The notes under the pieces: generated by a model
Seen by the model: only the letters and a program-made list of their open reading frames with translations
Databases searched by the model: none
What the model was told of the DNA's origin: nothing
Shown here: one piece after another, positions 1 to 9,082 of the stretch
Layout: every line of letters begins with the position of its first letter
Position numbering within the stretch: the first letter of the stretch is position 1
Assembly: GCA_947449035.1 (NCBI GenBank)
Contig: CANFQC010000016.1
Span: 1-44,766 of the forward strand
Length of the DNA stretch: 44,766 bases
Reading direction: 5' to 3'
Origin: Actinomycetota bacterium
Lineage (GTDB): Bacteria > Actinomycetota > Actinomycetes > S36-B12
Translations under genes and position numbers: made by a program

Positions 1-1062
1 GGCGAACTGAGGGGAATCCAGCAACCTGCCCCGGCAGGCCTCTCGCCCAAGGCCTCGCATCATTTCGATCCAGCCTGATGGCGGCAGGCCAGCAGAGATG
101 GATCTCCGAAGAAGTTCAGCGAGGGGGTAGTCGGGATCCTCTGCCTGGACTCGGTCCAGGGCGGCCATCGCTCGAACCCCGTCGCCGATGAGCCAGCCGA
201 GGATCGCTGCCACGGAGCCGATCGGAGCGATGGCTCCGACCGGAGCTCCACGCAAAAGGTCGGCCGCTACCTCGAAAGCTCGATGCGCATCGTGAAGCTC
301 AGAGTTCGCCATCTCCCACAGAACCGTGTCACGTACCCGCACATCACAGAGGGCGAGCAGGATGTCGCACTCAAGCGCCCCGCTCACGCTGATGTCAGCG
401 CAGAGCGAGTCGCGCACCACAGCAATGGCCTCGTCACGCCACGTCTCGAAGGCGCGTCTCGAGTCGGCTGTCTTGGCTAGCCGAGCGGATCTCGCTCGCC
501 GTGCCTGGCGAATTCCCCGGCGATTTGCTTCCTGACGGACCGGGTCGGGGGCACAAGTCGCGATGACGGCCTCCCGATCAGGAAGCCAGGCCACGCCGGC
601 CAGGGCGAAACGGGCAGCCACGGCTTCGCCAACGTCCGGGTCCACCGGCGTGCCTGCCGGGGAGCAACATTCGAGTTCCTCGCACAGGTAGCTCCACCAT
701 CGCTCGCCTGAGATGAGCAGAACATCGCGCACCTGGCACTCGGTTGTGCCCAGCTGCACCAGGAGGGCTGTGATCAGTTCGTGCGAGTGGAGTTCGCCCA
801 GGTCATCTCGCGCACTGACGTTGGGCGGAGGAAATACGCATACGATGACCTCATCGCTTGGCGAACGATGCACCATCACGGCATCGACCCAGTCATCCGG
901 CGCGACATGCGCAGGTGGGAGGTCAAGTCGCATTGAGAGTCGCACATAACCGTCGCGCAGCCACATCACGACGAGGCTGTTGTGCGGAGTGAATCCGATG
1001 ATGAACGGAACGCTCGCCGCGATGGAATCCGGGCCGGTGATGACGAGTTCGGGAATGTCCAT
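1..1062 (-). CDS. DUF4192 family protein (3' end cut by window edge)
   Basis: An open frame runs on the minus strand from an ATG at 1062 to the left edge with no stop in 354 codons, so the C-terminus lies outside. The N-terminus reads MDIPELVITGPDSIAASVPF followed by IIGFTPHNSLVVMWL, the hallmark opening of DUF4192 proteins (a hydrophobic stretch, then GF-P--SLVV--L). The segment CCSPAGTPVDPD near residue 137 matches the second conserved block of the family. Function is unknown; the family is almost confined to Actinomycetota. No clear Shine-Dalgarno is seen, and an in-frame GTG 12 codons upstream is an alternative start. A terminator lies between this gene and the co-directional upstream gene, so it is probably transcribed alone. 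Family assignment is good; no role can be inferred. Confidence 0.85.
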   Translation of the reverse strand, partial: MDIPELVITGPDSIAASVPFIIGFTPHNSLVVMWLRDGYVRLSMRLDLPPAHVAPDDWVDAVMVHRSPSDEVIVCVFPPPNVSARDDLGELHSHELITALLVQLGTTECQVRDVLLISGERWWSYLCEELECCSPAGTPVDPDVGEAVAARFALAGVAWLPDREAVIATCAPDPVRQEANRRGIRQARRARSARLAKTADSRRAFETWRDEAIAVVRDSLCADISVSGALECDILLALCDVRVRDTVLWEMANSELHDAHRAFEVAADLLRGAPVGAIAPIGSVAAILGWLIGDGVRAMAALDRVQAEDPDYPLAELLRRSISAGLPPSGWIEMMRGLGREACRGRLLDSPQFA

Positions 1063-1137
1063 GGCCGAACTGTGCAACCGCGAAAGCGCAGCCAGCACCT
1101 GCTCGAAGAATCTGTGCGGGTGAGGTCACCTCTGTGG

Positions 1138-1185
1138 AAAAAGTGGATCGGTCGTCGAAGGCTTCCCCTCCTGCGACGACCGATC
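1138..1185 (-). terminator. Intrinsic terminator after the flippase-like gene
   Basis: A perfect 12-bp inverted repeat (1146-1157 and 1174-1185) encloses a 16-base loop. On the minus strand it is followed within four bases by a run of five T (1138-1142 on the plus strand are A). It lies 65 bases past the stop of the gene at 1251-2342 and before the DUF4192 gene. This is a textbook Rho-independent terminator, less common in high-GC actinobacteria. Confidence 0.8.
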
Positions 1186-1250
1186 TGACAGAACCTTAGG
1201 CGTTGCCCGTCAGGGGCCTGACACCGACACGCCGAATGCCGGAAGACCGA

Positions 1251-2342
1251 TTACTTCGCGGCCGCGAACTTCTCGCCGGCCTTCCGATACCAACCGATCA
1301 GGCAACCGATACCGACGATGATCTGGGGCACATACGAGCTAGCGCGCCAGACGAGATCAGCAGCGGTGGCATCACCTTTCGACGCCCCGAGGCTGACCAA
1401 GATGGTGATCATCAGCGCATCGACAGTGCCGAGGCCACCAGGAGTAATTGGCACCATCAGCATGATCTGGCTGATTCCAAAGGCCGCGAAGGCAGCGATG
1501 ATCGAGGTCCCCGGGTTGTCCCAGCCTTGAACACCGCGCAAGGCCACGTACAGGATCAGGAACTGCGTCAACGAGACAGCAATCTGCGCGCCGGTGATGG
1601 CGGCCCAGCGGGCCTTGAGCAGGCCGTACATATCCGCCCGGAACTTGGTCAGCGGCGGGACGAGGTCGATAGTGGCCAAAGACTTGATCTTGCCGCGAAG
1701 TGGGTTGATCAGTTTGTTGCCCAGGTGGCCGAGGGCTGTGGCGAGCCGCTCCGAGCGCATCACCAGGACGAACATCACGATGGCGACGATCAAGATCGCC
1801 AGGCCGAGTAGACCAATGGCCGTGTAGGAGTTCTCCCCGCCAGCTGCAGTCAGCGCCACAACGCCGAGGATCGGGAAGCCGAGACTGATGAACGTGCTCC
1901 AGATGCCGACCGCAGTGATCGCCGCGGTACTCGCCGTGGGAGTGATACCGAAGCTGGTGAGCATGCCGTACTGCACAGCCAGGCCAACCGCGCCGCCCGC
2001 GGGCACACCGTTACTGATCGCGAACGCCGCCTGGTTTACCTGCTCGGATCGCCAGAACTTCAGCCCGGGAGTAGCTGCCTTGAATGGGAAGCCATAAGCC
2101 AGCAGATACAGCAGCACGGTGGCGATCACGAGGATCATCGCGGCCGCACCCATGGACTGCAGGGAGTTCCAGGCGTCCTGGTAACTGCCGATTTGGGGAA
2201 TGACCTTCCAGAAGATCAGGACGATGAAAGCGATGCCGACGATTCCCAGAATGATCGACTTCTTGGGATCCAGCTTGCTGGCTGCTCCACCACCGCTCGG
2301 CGGATTTTCGCTGGCATCGTTGGCTGGCTGCTGATCGGTCAT
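1251..2342 (-). CDS. YbhN/MprF-type flippase-like integral membrane protein
   Basis: This 363-residue protein has a charged N-terminal tail of about 28 residues and then roughly eight hydrophobic segments (about 30-50, 66-90, 108-130, 134-165, 170-192, 245-265, 275-300, 340-355). The motif MVPITPGGLGTVDA near residue 290 is the signature of the lysylphosphatidylglycerol synthase transmembrane family (PF03706, flippase-like domain), which forms the N-terminal half of MprF and the free-standing YbhN proteins. The C-terminal aminoacyl-transferase half of MprF is absent here, but a DUF2156 protein of that type is encoded at 10387-12153. The expected role is movement of a lipid across the cytoplasmic membrane; the substrate is not known. 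The start sits six bases after CAGGCT, a near match to the leaderless promoter hexamer seen elsewhere in the window. Confidence 0.85.
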   Translation of the reverse strand: MTDQQPANDASENPPSGGGAASKLDPKKSIILGIVGIAFIVLIFWKVIPQIGSYQDAWNSLQSMGAAAMILVIATVLLYLLAYGFPFKAATPGLKFWRSEQVNQAAFAISNGVPAGGAVGLAVQYGMLTSFGITPTASTAAITAVGIWSTFISLGFPILGVVALTAAGGENSYTAIGLLGLAILIVAIVMFVLVMRSERLATALGHLGNKLINPLRGKIKSLATIDLVPPLTKFRADMYGLLKARWAAITGAQIAVSLTQFLILYVALRGVQGWDNPGTSIIAAFAAFGISQIMLMVPITPGGLGTVDALMITILVSLGASKGDATAADLVWRASSYVPQIIVGIGCLIGWYRKAGEKFAAAK

Positions 2343-2348
2343 GACTGG

Positions 2349-2354
2349 AGCCTG
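2349..2354 (-). promoter_or_regulatory. Possible leaderless -10 element of the flippase-like gene
   Basis: CAGGCT lies exactly six bases before the ATG at 2342 and differs by one base from the TAGGCT-N6-ATG pattern seen before ftsK, rimO and others in this window. No Shine-Dalgarno is present. The mismatch at the first T makes this a weak call. Confidence 0.35.
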
Positions 2355-2418
2355 CCATAGATTCCCTAAATCGGGGGGCCCCTGCAGGCCCGAAACACGG
2401 GCGCGGCAGTATTCCCCT

Positions 2419-3054
2419 ATGCGGCTGGATCACATCTCTTACGCGTGCACCTCGGCAGAGCTCGCTGACACCGTTCAGCGCATCGGCTCAGACCTCGGAG
2501 CGACCTTCCTCGACGGCGGTCGTCACCCCTCGTTCGGCACTCGCAACTTCGTGCTCCCCCTCGCAGGCGGTTGCTACATCGAAGTTGTCTCCGCACTCGA
2601 TCACCCTTCCGCCGACAAGGCAGCATTCGGTCGCGCCGTTCAGCAGCGCGCGAATGAGGGCGGCGGCTGGATGAGCTGGGTTGTCTCCGTTGACGACGTC
2701 ACCGTGGTCGAAGAGCGCCTGGGCCGCGAAGCGCGCGCCGGCCATCGCATTCGTCCCGACGGTGTTGAACTCAACTGGAAGCAGATCGGTGTCCTGGATG
2801 TCATGGACGACCCCCAGCTTCCCTTCTTCGTCGAGTGGAGCGGTGACCGTTCACTTCATCCCTCTGCGGGAGCCGGCCAGGTGGCCATTGACCGCATCGA
2901 AATCTCCGGCGACGCCGATCGAATCTGCACCTACCTCGGCGAGCCCGCTGACCACCCACTCGACGAGATTGACATCGTCTGGGTTTCCGATGACGAGCCC
3001 GGGGTGCTAGCGGTAACGTTCACGACGCCCCACGGCCTCGTCCGTATCGACTAA
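2419..3054 (+). CDS. VOC / glyoxalase-like domain protein
   Basis: This 211-residue protein starts MRLDHISYACTSAELADTV, the typical first strand and helix of vicinal oxygen chelate proteins, and contains GGCYIEVVSALDHP, the second strand with the metal-ligand-type Glu. The whole length fits the glyoxalase-like family PF13468 (a paired betaalphabetabetabeta fold) rather than true glyoxalase I. The frame is open upstream to 2341, but homology begins at the ATG at 2419, and the preceding 26 codons overlap the promoter of the divergent flippase gene. No Shine-Dalgarno is seen; CAGTAT six bases before the ATG may be a -10 element of a leaderless transcript. The substrate is unknown. It is followed 30 bases later by the AI-2E family permease on the same strand. 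Confidence 0.8.
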   Translation: MRLDHISYACTSAELADTVQRIGSDLGATFLDGGRHPSFGTRNFVLPLAGGCYIEVVSALDHPSADKAAFGRAVQQRANEGGGWMSWVVSVDDVTVVEERLGREARAGHRIRPDGVELNWKQIGVLDVMDDPQLPFFVEWSGDRSLHPSAGAGQVAIDRIEISGDADRICTYLGEPADHPLDEIDIVWVSDDEPGVLAVTFTTPHGLVRID

Positions 3055-3084
3055 AACCCGCATCACCGGCCTGAGGAGTCGAAC

Positions 3085-4179
3085 GTGAGCCAGAGCGACG
3101 GAATTCCCGAAGGCCTGAAGAGCACCGCCGGGGTTATCTGGCGAATCCTGATCATCCTGGCCGGCCTCGCCGTCGTCGGCTATGTCTTCAATCAGATCTT
3201 CGCCGTGGTCTTCGCTCTCTTCTTCGCGATGCTCGTCACCGCCTGGACTCAACCGGTCATGAACCTCTTCCACAAGTTCTTGCCCAAGGTTGTCGCGATG
3301 ATCTTGGCCCTCCTGGTCATCATCTCTGCGATCGCACTCATCCTCTTCGTCGTCGTGAGCTCGTCGATCAGCGAAGGCCCCAAGCTGGTGACGTCCGTGA
3401 CTACCGGCTTTGACGACATCAAGCACTGGCTGCAGACCGGCCCATTGCAGCTTTCCGATAGCTCGCTCAATCATCTGCTCGATCAGGCGAAGACCGCCAG
3501 CGGTAACGTCGCCAAGGGCTTCCTCGGCGACGCACTCGGCGCACTTGGCTCGATTGGAACCATCGTCATCGGCGGCTCAGTGTTCATCTTCGGCGTCATC
3601 TTCTTCCTGATGACCCCGAACACCATCTGGAACTGGATTCTCGGCTGGATGCCGAAGAAGGCTGCCAATCACATCGATACGGGTGGTCACATCGCCTGGG
3701 ATTCGATCTCCGGCTACACCCGCGGCATCGTCATTGTTGCGCTGTGTGACGCCACGCTGGTCTTCATCGGCCTGACCATTTTGCGAGTGCCCCTCGCGCC
3801 AGCCCTGGCTGCCGTGGTCTTCATCGGCGCCTTTATCCCGGTGATCGGTGCACCCGTCGCTACCTTCTTCGCAGCGATCGTGGCGCTGGCCGAGCGTGGG
3901 CCGATCATCGCCCTGCTCGTCATCGTTCTCACCATCATCGTCGGATCCTTTGACGGTGACGTGCTTCAGCCGCTGGTCATGGGCAAGGCGGTCAACCTTC
4001 ATCCCCTGGCCATCATCATCGCGATCGCGGCAGGATCTCTCACCCTGGGCATCGTGGGAGCACTCATCGCTGTGCCCATTGCCGGAGCTCTCTATGGAGT
4101 CCTCAAGTACGTGACTAATAGAGACCCTGACAGGCCCTATCAAAGCTATGTCGAACCAATAACGACTGACTCCAAGTAG
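3085..4179 (+). CDS. AI-2E family transporter / PerM-like permease
   Basis: This 364-residue polytopic membrane protein starts at a GTG preceded by GAGGAG at good spacing. It has paired N-terminal helices (about 18-75), a long hydrophilic segment at about 100-150 and a cluster of C-terminal helices. The stretch FIPVIGAPVATFFAAIVAL, followed by E-GP, and the later PLVMGKAVNLHPLAI are conserved blocks of the AI-2E transporter family (PF01594; TqsA, PerM, YtvI). Members have been linked to autoinducer-2 export or Na+/H+ exchange, but most have no proven substrate, so the family name should not be read as a function. It ends 11 bases before the convergent tag gene, leaving almost no room for a terminator. 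Confidence 0.9.
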   Translation: MSQSDGIPEGLKSTAGVIWRILIILAGLAVVGYVFNQIFAVVFALFFAMLVTAWTQPVMNLFHKFLPKVVAMILALLVIISAIALILFVVVSSSISEGPKLVTSVTTGFDDIKHWLQTGPLQLSDSSLNHLLDQAKTASGNVAKGFLGDALGALGSIGTIVIGGSVFIFGVIFFLMTPNTIWNWILGWMPKKAANHIDTGGHIAWDSISGYTRGIVIVALCDATLVFIGLTILRVPLAPALAAVVFIGAFIPVIGAPVATFFAAIVALAERGPIIALLVIVLTIIVGSFDGDVLQPLVMGKAVNLHPLAIIIAIAAGSLTLGIVGALIAVPIAGALYGVLKYVTNRDPDRPYQSYVEPITTDSK

Positions 4180-4190
4180 TCGATCGGCCC

Positions 4191-4769
4191 TTAGCTCACG
4201 ACCCAGCAGCCTTCTAGGTGATCGTCGATCACTCCGATGGCCTGCATGGCGGCATGCATCGTGGTCGGGCCAATGAACGCGAACCCACGCTTCTTGAGCT
4301 CCTTGCTCAGGGCCTTCGACTGAAGCGATTGCGCTTCAATGTCGGCGAATGTGCGCGGGCGACGGCGACCCTCCTGCGCAAACGACCACACCAGTGAGTC
4401 AAGCGCTCCGTCACCTTCGTCGGCCTGCCACACCCTCAATGCACGGGCATTGGCGATCGTGGCGTCGATCTTGGCGCGATTGCGGACGATGCCGACGTCA
4501 GCCATGAGCCGCTCACGATCGGCGTCGGTGAATTCGGCGACACGGCCAATATCGAAGCCACCGAAGGCGGAACGAAAGTTCTCGCGCTTGCGCAAGATGG
4601 TGATCCAGGAAAGACCTGACTGGAATGCCTCGAGGGTCAGCCTCTCGAAGAGGGCACGGTCGCCACGGACGGGCTTACCCCACTCTTCATCGTGATACGC
4701 ACGGTAGTCAGCGGAACCTGCACCCCACGAGCACCGGGCGAGACCATCGTCGCCGACAACTAGGGTCAC
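4191..4769 (-). CDS. tag: DNA-3-methyladenine glycosylase I
   Basis: This 192-residue protein matches E. coli Tag (187 residues) along its length. Tag removes 3-methyladenine from alkylated DNA as the first step of base excision repair. Visible landmarks are RCSWG near residue 13 and YHDEEWG near 26 (the Cys and His zinc ligands), LFERLTLEAFQSGLSWITIL with the active-site Glu, and DDHLEGCW near the C-terminus (the second His and Cys ligands). All four zinc ligands are present. The start overlaps the stop of the upstream ABM gene by four bases (ATGA), which indicates translational coupling in an rmuC-ABM-tag operon. Confidence 0.95.
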   Translation of the reverse strand: MTLVVGDDGLARCSWGAGSADYRAYHDEEWGKPVRGDRALFERLTLEAFQSGLSWITILRKRENFRSAFGGFDIGRVAEFTDADRERLMADVGIVRNRAKIDATIANARALRVWQADEGDGALDSLVWSFAQEGRRRPRTFADIEAQSLQSKALSKELKKRGFAFIGPTTMHAAMQAIGVIDDHLEGCWVVS

Positions 4770-5056
4770 GCTGGATCGTAGAAGCGCAGTTCCGTGGGCT
4801 CGCGGAAGAAGGCATCAGCCTGCTCATTGAAGGCGATGACATGCGAGGTCAGCATGTGGGCATCCCACTGGGCGCGGGAGCTCCACTTCTCGAGCATGAG
4901 CCAGGTATCGGGTTCATCGTCGGACAGCACGAGGTCGTACATCTCGCAGCCATCTTCTGCCAAGGACGCGGTGACGAGTGCGGCAACCTTCGCCCGCACC
5001 TCATCGCGATTCTCGGCCTTGGGCTTGAGAACCGCTACCAAGTACAACGGCTGCAC
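4766..5056 (-). CDS. Antibiotic biosynthesis monooxygenase (ABM) domain protein
   Basis: A 96-residue single-domain protein reads LYLVAVLKPKAENRDEVRAK at the start, then CEMYDLVLSDDEPDTWLMLE and later HMLTSHVIAFNEQADAFF. These are the ferredoxin-like fold pattern and conserved His of small ABM/YgiN-type quinol monooxygenases. The GTG at 5056 is preferred because AGAGGAG lies five bases before it; an ATG five codons upstream at 5071 has no such site. The substrate is unknown. It sits 46 bases after the rmuC stop and overlaps tag by four bases, so it probably belongs to a small repair or stress operon. Confidence 0.8.
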   Translation of the reverse strand: MQPLYLVAVLKPKAENRDEVRAKVAALVTASLAEDGCEMYDLVLSDDEPDTWLMLEKWSSRAQWDAHMLTSHVIAFNEQADAFFREPTELRFYDPA

Positions 5057-5102
5057 ACCGACTCCTCTCATGGTGTGTACACGCTAACACCCGTCGATCG
5101 AA

Positions 5103-6200
5103 TCACTCGGGAAGCATCCCCTGGCGTAGATCACCGCGTAGCGCTGCCTCGATTTCGGCCGGGGCTTCGAGACTTCGCGTACTGGCCACGCCCATCTCAT
5201 TGAGTTTGCGTGCCTGAGACATCGCATTGCGGTCGAAGCTGCCCACGAACTTGTTGTAGCCGTTGACTGCTGATTGCAGCCCGGCGCGCATGTCGCCGAG
5301 GTGTTCGACGAGAACTCCCAACCGCTTGAGCATCTCGGCGCCGGCCAGGCGGATCTCCTCGGCATTGTCATGCATCAGCTTGCGCTCGTATCCGAAGCCG
5401 ATGGTGCGCAGCAGCGCAAGCATTGTGGTGGGCGTTGCAATTACCACCCGCTTCTCGAAGGACTTCTCGAGGATGAGGCCATCGGAATCCAGGGCCGAGG
5501 AAAGTAGCGATTCGAAGGGCAAGAACATCACGACGAAGTCAGGACTCACCGCCGAATCGGAATACCTCTTGCCGGCGAGCTCAGTGACGCGGGCCATGAC
5601 ATCGCGGGCGTGCTTGGCCAGCGATTGCTCACGAATGAGGTCGTCATCGGTGCCCGCCGCAGCCCAATAGGCGTCGAAGGGGAACTTTGCATCAACCAAG
5701 ACCTCACCGCCGCCGGGCAACAGCACGGCAATATCGGGACGCCCGGTTGATGACTCCCCTGCTCGGGTGTCTTGACGGCGATAGTGCACGCCTTCGACTA
5801 ACCCGGCATGGTCGAGCAGCCGTTCGAGCTGCATCTCACCCCACTGCCCTCGGGTCTGCCCCTTGGTCATGGAGGCCACAATCTGCGAGGTTGCTGACGA
5901 CAGTGACGCGTACTGATCACGCATGGCGCCGATCTGCTCGCGGATGGCTGTTTCGGCCTCGGTGCGCCGCTCACTGGCCTGGGCCGTGGATCGTTGCAAG
6001 CCATCAAGGCTCTCGCGCACTGGGGCAAGTAGGCCCAGGAGATCGCCGTGCTGGGCAGCTGCCGAGTTCAGGCGAGCATTCTCGGCCAACAGCACCGCAA
6101 TCTGCCCGGAAAGCTCGGCGGTACGGCGCGAGGAGACAAGCCAGGACACGAGGTAGCCCACGGCGGCAGCGAGTACCGCGATGATGGCGAAGGTCAACAC
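5103..6200 (-). CDS. rmuC: DNA recombination protein RmuC
   Basis: This 365-residue protein has one N-terminal membrane helix (about 2-22), a coiled coil (about 25-115) and the RmuC domain (about 125-335). Diagnostic motifs are TRGQWGEMQLERLLDHAGL, GRPDIAVLLPGG and VLVDAKFPFDAYW, the last carrying the Asp-x-Lys of the nuclease-like core. RmuC limits inversions between short repeats in E. coli; a nuclease activity is presumed from its fold. The start is a GTG at 6200 with no Shine-Dalgarno and CAGAAT six bases upstream, so it may be leaderless. It heads the rmuC-ABM-tag group. Confidence 0.93.
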   Translation of the reverse strand: MLTFAIIAVLAAAVGYLVSWLVSSRRTAELSGQIAVLLAENARLNSAAAQHGDLLGLLAPVRESLDGLQRSTAQASERRTEAETAIREQIGAMRDQYASLSSATSQIVASMTKGQTRGQWGEMQLERLLDHAGLVEGVHYRRQDTRAGESSTGRPDIAVLLPGGGEVLVDAKFPFDAYWAAAGTDDDLIREQSLAKHARDVMARVTELAGKRYSDSAVSPDFVVMFLPFESLLSSALDSDGLILEKSFEKRVVIATPTTMLALLRTIGFGYERKLMHDNAEEIRLAGAEMLKRLGVLVEHLGDMRAGLQSAVNGYNKFVGSFDRNAMSQARKLNEMGVASTRSLEAPAEIEAALRGDLRQGMLPE

Positions 6201-6243
6201 CCCTCGATTCTGACAGCGGGGTCAGACATCGCCCGTGCAGCGA

Positions 6244-8970
6244 TCAGCGCGAGTCGCTCGACGCCACCTCAATCACGGCTCGCCCTGCCTCCAGACGAGC
6301 AACGGGTACCCGGAACGGGCTCGCTGACACGTAATTCAGCCCTGCCCGATGGAAGAAGTGAATAGATTCCGGATCTCCGCCATGCTCGCCGCACACCCCC
6401 ATCTTCAGGTCAGGCTTCGTCTGCCTGCCTTCCTTGACCGCGATGTTCACGAGCCGGCCGACGCCGTCGGCATCAATGGTTTCGAATGGCGAGATCGTGA
6501 GCACGCCCTTCTCCAGGTACTGGGCGAAGAAGGCAGCCTCGACGTCGTCACGGCTAAAGCCCCACGTGGTCTGCGTGAGGTCATTGGTGCCGAAGGAGAA
6601 GAAGTCGGCAACCTCGGCAATGCGATGGGCAGTCAGTGCTGCACGCGGCAGTTCGATCATCGTGCCAATGGGCAGATGAAGTTCGATGCCCGTCTCGAGG
6701 CTTACCTCCGCGAGGATTGCCTCGAGCTCGTCTCGGATAAGAATGAGTTCCTGCGCAGAACCCACCAACGGGATCATGATCTCGGCGACCGGCGTACCGC
6801 CATCACGAGTTCGCGCAACCACGGCCTCAGCGAGCGCCCGCACCTGCAGGGCGAAGAGCCCCGGCACCACAAGACCAAGACGTACTCCACGAAGGCCAAG
6901 CATCGGGTTCGACTCATGCAAGCGATTGACAGCTGCCAAGAGTCGCTCGTCACTTGACGTGTCTTGTCCCGAGGCCTGACCAAGTGCCACTCGCACCATG
7001 AGATCGGCTCGATCCGGCAAGAATTCGTGCAGTGGCGGATCCAGCAGACGCACCGTGACCGGCAGGCTATCCATCTCAGTGAGCAGTTCGATGAAATCAC
7101 CGCGCTGCAACGGCATCAAGGCCTCTAGCGCCAATCCGCGATCAACCGGGTTGTCGGCCAGGATTACGCGCTCAATCAATTCGCGACGCTCACCAAGGAA
7201 CATATGCTCTGTACGGCACAGGCCGATGCCTTCTGCCCCGAGTTGTCGGGCGCGTGAGGCATCTTCTGCCGTGTCGGCATTGGTGCGTACCCGCAGGCGC
7301 CGAACACTGTCGGCGTGAGCGAGCAGCCGATCAACACAATCGACGATTGCCGCTGAGTCATCATCAAGATCAGGAAGCACGGCCTCCATGCCTTCGAGCA
7401 GGTAGCGCACCACCGGCGAGGGTGACACCGGGATCTCGCCCAGGAATACCTCTCCGGAAGCGCCATCGAGAGAGATGAAATCGCCCTCGTTGATCGCCAG
7501 TTGCTGGCCATCGGCGAGATGAACGACAGCGGTGCGCGCGGACTCATCGACGATCAATTGGTCGGCGCCGCAGACTGCCGGCTTACCCATACCGCGAGCA
7601 ACCACGGCGGCATGGCTGGTCTTGCCGCCTCGACTAGTCAAAATGCCAACAGCTGCAACCATTCCAGCGAGGTCATCGGGGTTTGTCTCGCGGCGCACGA
7701 GCACGACTGTTCGGCCTTGTTCGACCCAGTCAACCGCTCGCTGGGGATCGAAGACCACCTGACCGACGGCTGCACCCGGTGAGGCAGGGATGCCCTTGGT
7801 GACCAGGATGCGCTCGGTACCGACCGCCAGTTGCGGCACGAGCAACTGCGAGAGTTGTTGACCCGAGACGCGCATCAGCGCTTCGTCTTCGGTGATCAGG
7901 CCCTCATCGAGAAACTGCGTAGCAATGCGGAAGGCCGCTCCGGCGGTGCGCTTGCCCACCCGGGTCTGCAGCAACCACAACTTGCCGCGCTCGACCGTGA
8001 ACTCGATATCGCATAGATCGCGGTAGTGGGTCTCGAGTCGTCGCATGGTCTGAGCGAGTTGCGTAGCGACAGCAGGATTCACCGTGGCGAGGTCAGCGAG
8101 GGTCAGCGTGTTGCGAATGCCGGCGACAACATCCTCGCCTTGGGCATTTTGCAGGTAATCGCCGTAATGGCCAGGTGACCCGGTAGCGGGATCACGAGTG
8201 AAGGCCACACCCGTTCCGGAATCGTCGCCCAGATTTCCGAACACCATCGCACAGATGTTCACCGCGGTGCCCAGGTCGTTGGGGATGCGCTCGCGGCGAC
8301 GGTACAACTTTGCGCGATCGCCATTCCAGGATTCGAAGACGGCCTTGACCGCCATGTCGAGCTGCTCCCGAGGATGCTGTGGGAACTCGCGGCCGGTGTG
8401 CTCGCGCACCACGGACTTGTAGTGCTCGACCAGCTCACGAAGGACGTCGGCGCTCAGTTCGCTCTCGGATGCAACGCCTGCCTTCTCTACCGCGTGCTCG
8501 AGTGCGTTAGCAAAGATCGAAGGCTCGATATCCATAACGGTACGGCCGAACATCGAGATGAGTCGGCGATAGGAATCCCACGCGAAACGCTCATCTCCGG
8601 AGATGTCAGCAAGGCCCTTGACCGAGGCATCGTTGAGACCGATGTTCAAGATCGTGTCCATCATGCCCGGCATCGAGAACACCGCACCGGATCGCACCGA
8701 GACCAGCAAAGGGTCATGAAGATCCCCGAGACGACGGTCGAGGGCATCCTCCAGTCGTCGAAGTGCGGCGGTGACCTGTACTCGGAGCTCGGGCGGCTCA
8801 GCGTCATGGGTCAAGAACCAACGGCAGGCATGGGTAGTGATGGTGAAACCAGGAGGCACCGGAAGACCGAGCCGGGTCATCTCGGCAAGGTTGGCGCCCT
8901 TGCCACCCAGGAGGTCCTTCTGCTCACGACTTCCCTCAGAGAAGTCGTAGACGTAGCAGATATCAGCCAT
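6244..8970 (-). CDS. ppdK: Pyruvate, phosphate dikinase
   Basis: This 908-residue enzyme interconverts pyruvate, ATP and phosphate with phosphoenolpyruvate, AMP and pyrophosphate. The ATP-grasp domain covers about 1-340 (GGKGANLAEMTRLGLPVPPG, RSGAVFSMPGMMDTILN). The central domain carries the catalytic histidine in SRGGKTSHAAVVARGMGKP near 451. The C-terminal barrel has GTMIELPRAALTA, FFSFGTNDLTQTTWGFSRDD and the catalytic Cys in MGVCGEHGG near 858. The frame is open for 56 codons further upstream, but homology starts at MADICYVYDFSEGS, whose ATG at 8970 follows GGAGGACAC. In a heterotroph it can run toward PEP for gluconeogenesis or toward pyruvate in a pyrophosphate-conserving glycolysis. 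The upstream 200 bases are rich in palindromes, which suggests regulation. Confidence 0.96.
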   Translation of the reverse strand: MADICYVYDFSEGSREQKDLLGGKGANLAEMTRLGLPVPPGFTITTHACRWFLTHDAEPPELRVQVTAALRRLEDALDRRLGDLHDPLLVSVRSGAVFSMPGMMDTILNIGLNDASVKGLADISGDERFAWDSYRRLISMFGRTVMDIEPSIFANALEHAVEKAGVASESELSADVLRELVEHYKSVVREHTGREFPQHPREQLDMAVKAVFESWNGDRAKLYRRRERIPNDLGTAVNICAMVFGNLGDDSGTGVAFTRDPATGSPGHYGDYLQNAQGEDVVAGIRNTLTLADLATVNPAVATQLAQTMRRLETHYRDLCDIEFTVERGKLWLLQTRVGKRTAGAAFRIATQFLDEGLITEDEALMRVSGQQLSQLLVPQLAVGTERILVTKGIPASPGAAVGQVVFDPQRAVDWVEQGRTVVLVRRETNPDDLAGMVAAVGILTSRGGKTSHAAVVARGMGKPAVCGADQLIVDESARTAVVHLADGQQLAINEGDFISLDGASGEVFLGEIPVSPSPVVRYLLEGMEAVLPDLDDDSAAIVDCVDRLLAHADSVRRLRVRTNADTAEDASRARQLGAEGIGLCRTEHMFLGERRELIERVILADNPVDRGLALEALMPLQRGDFIELLTEMDSLPVTVRLLDPPLHEFLPDRADLMVRVALGQASGQDTSSDERLLAAVNRLHESNPMLGLRGVRLGLVVPGLFALQVRALAEAVVARTRDGGTPVAEIMIPLVGSAQELILIRDELEAILAEVSLETGIELHLPIGTMIELPRAALTAHRIAEVADFFSFGTNDLTQTTWGFSRDDVEAAFFAQYLEKGVLTISPFETIDADGVGRLVNIAVKEGRQTKPDLKMGVCGEHGGDPESIHFFHRAGLNYVSASPFRVPVARLEAGRAVIEVASSDSR

Positions 8971-9025
8971 GTGTCCTCCATGCAGCAGCGGTCTTCGCAC
9001 GGGGAAGTCGTGCACTTCGTTCGCC

Positions 9026-9060
9026 GACCCGCAGGCGGGTCTACCGAAGTTGTCTAGACA
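9026..9060 (-). promoter_or_regulatory. Structured leader/operator region upstream of ppdK
   Basis: Three nested or adjacent symmetries lie 56-90 bases before the ppdK start: a 7-bp hairpin with a two-base loop (9026-9032/9035-9041), an outer 6-bp pairing ACTTCG/CGAAGT (9014-9019/9045-9050) that encloses it, and the perfect 10-base palindrome TGTCTAGACA (9051-9060). The first two would form one imperfect stem in mRNA. The last looks like a protein operator. No known riboswitch is recognised. Confidence 0.4.
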
Positions 9061-9082
9061 TCTTCTCCCTGCAAACGCGTGC

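Noticed and set aside
1209-1222. GTCAGG-GG-CCTGAC inverted repeat near the end of the flippase-like gene
   Set aside because: A two-base loop cannot close as drawn, and a far better terminator lies 24 bases further downstream.
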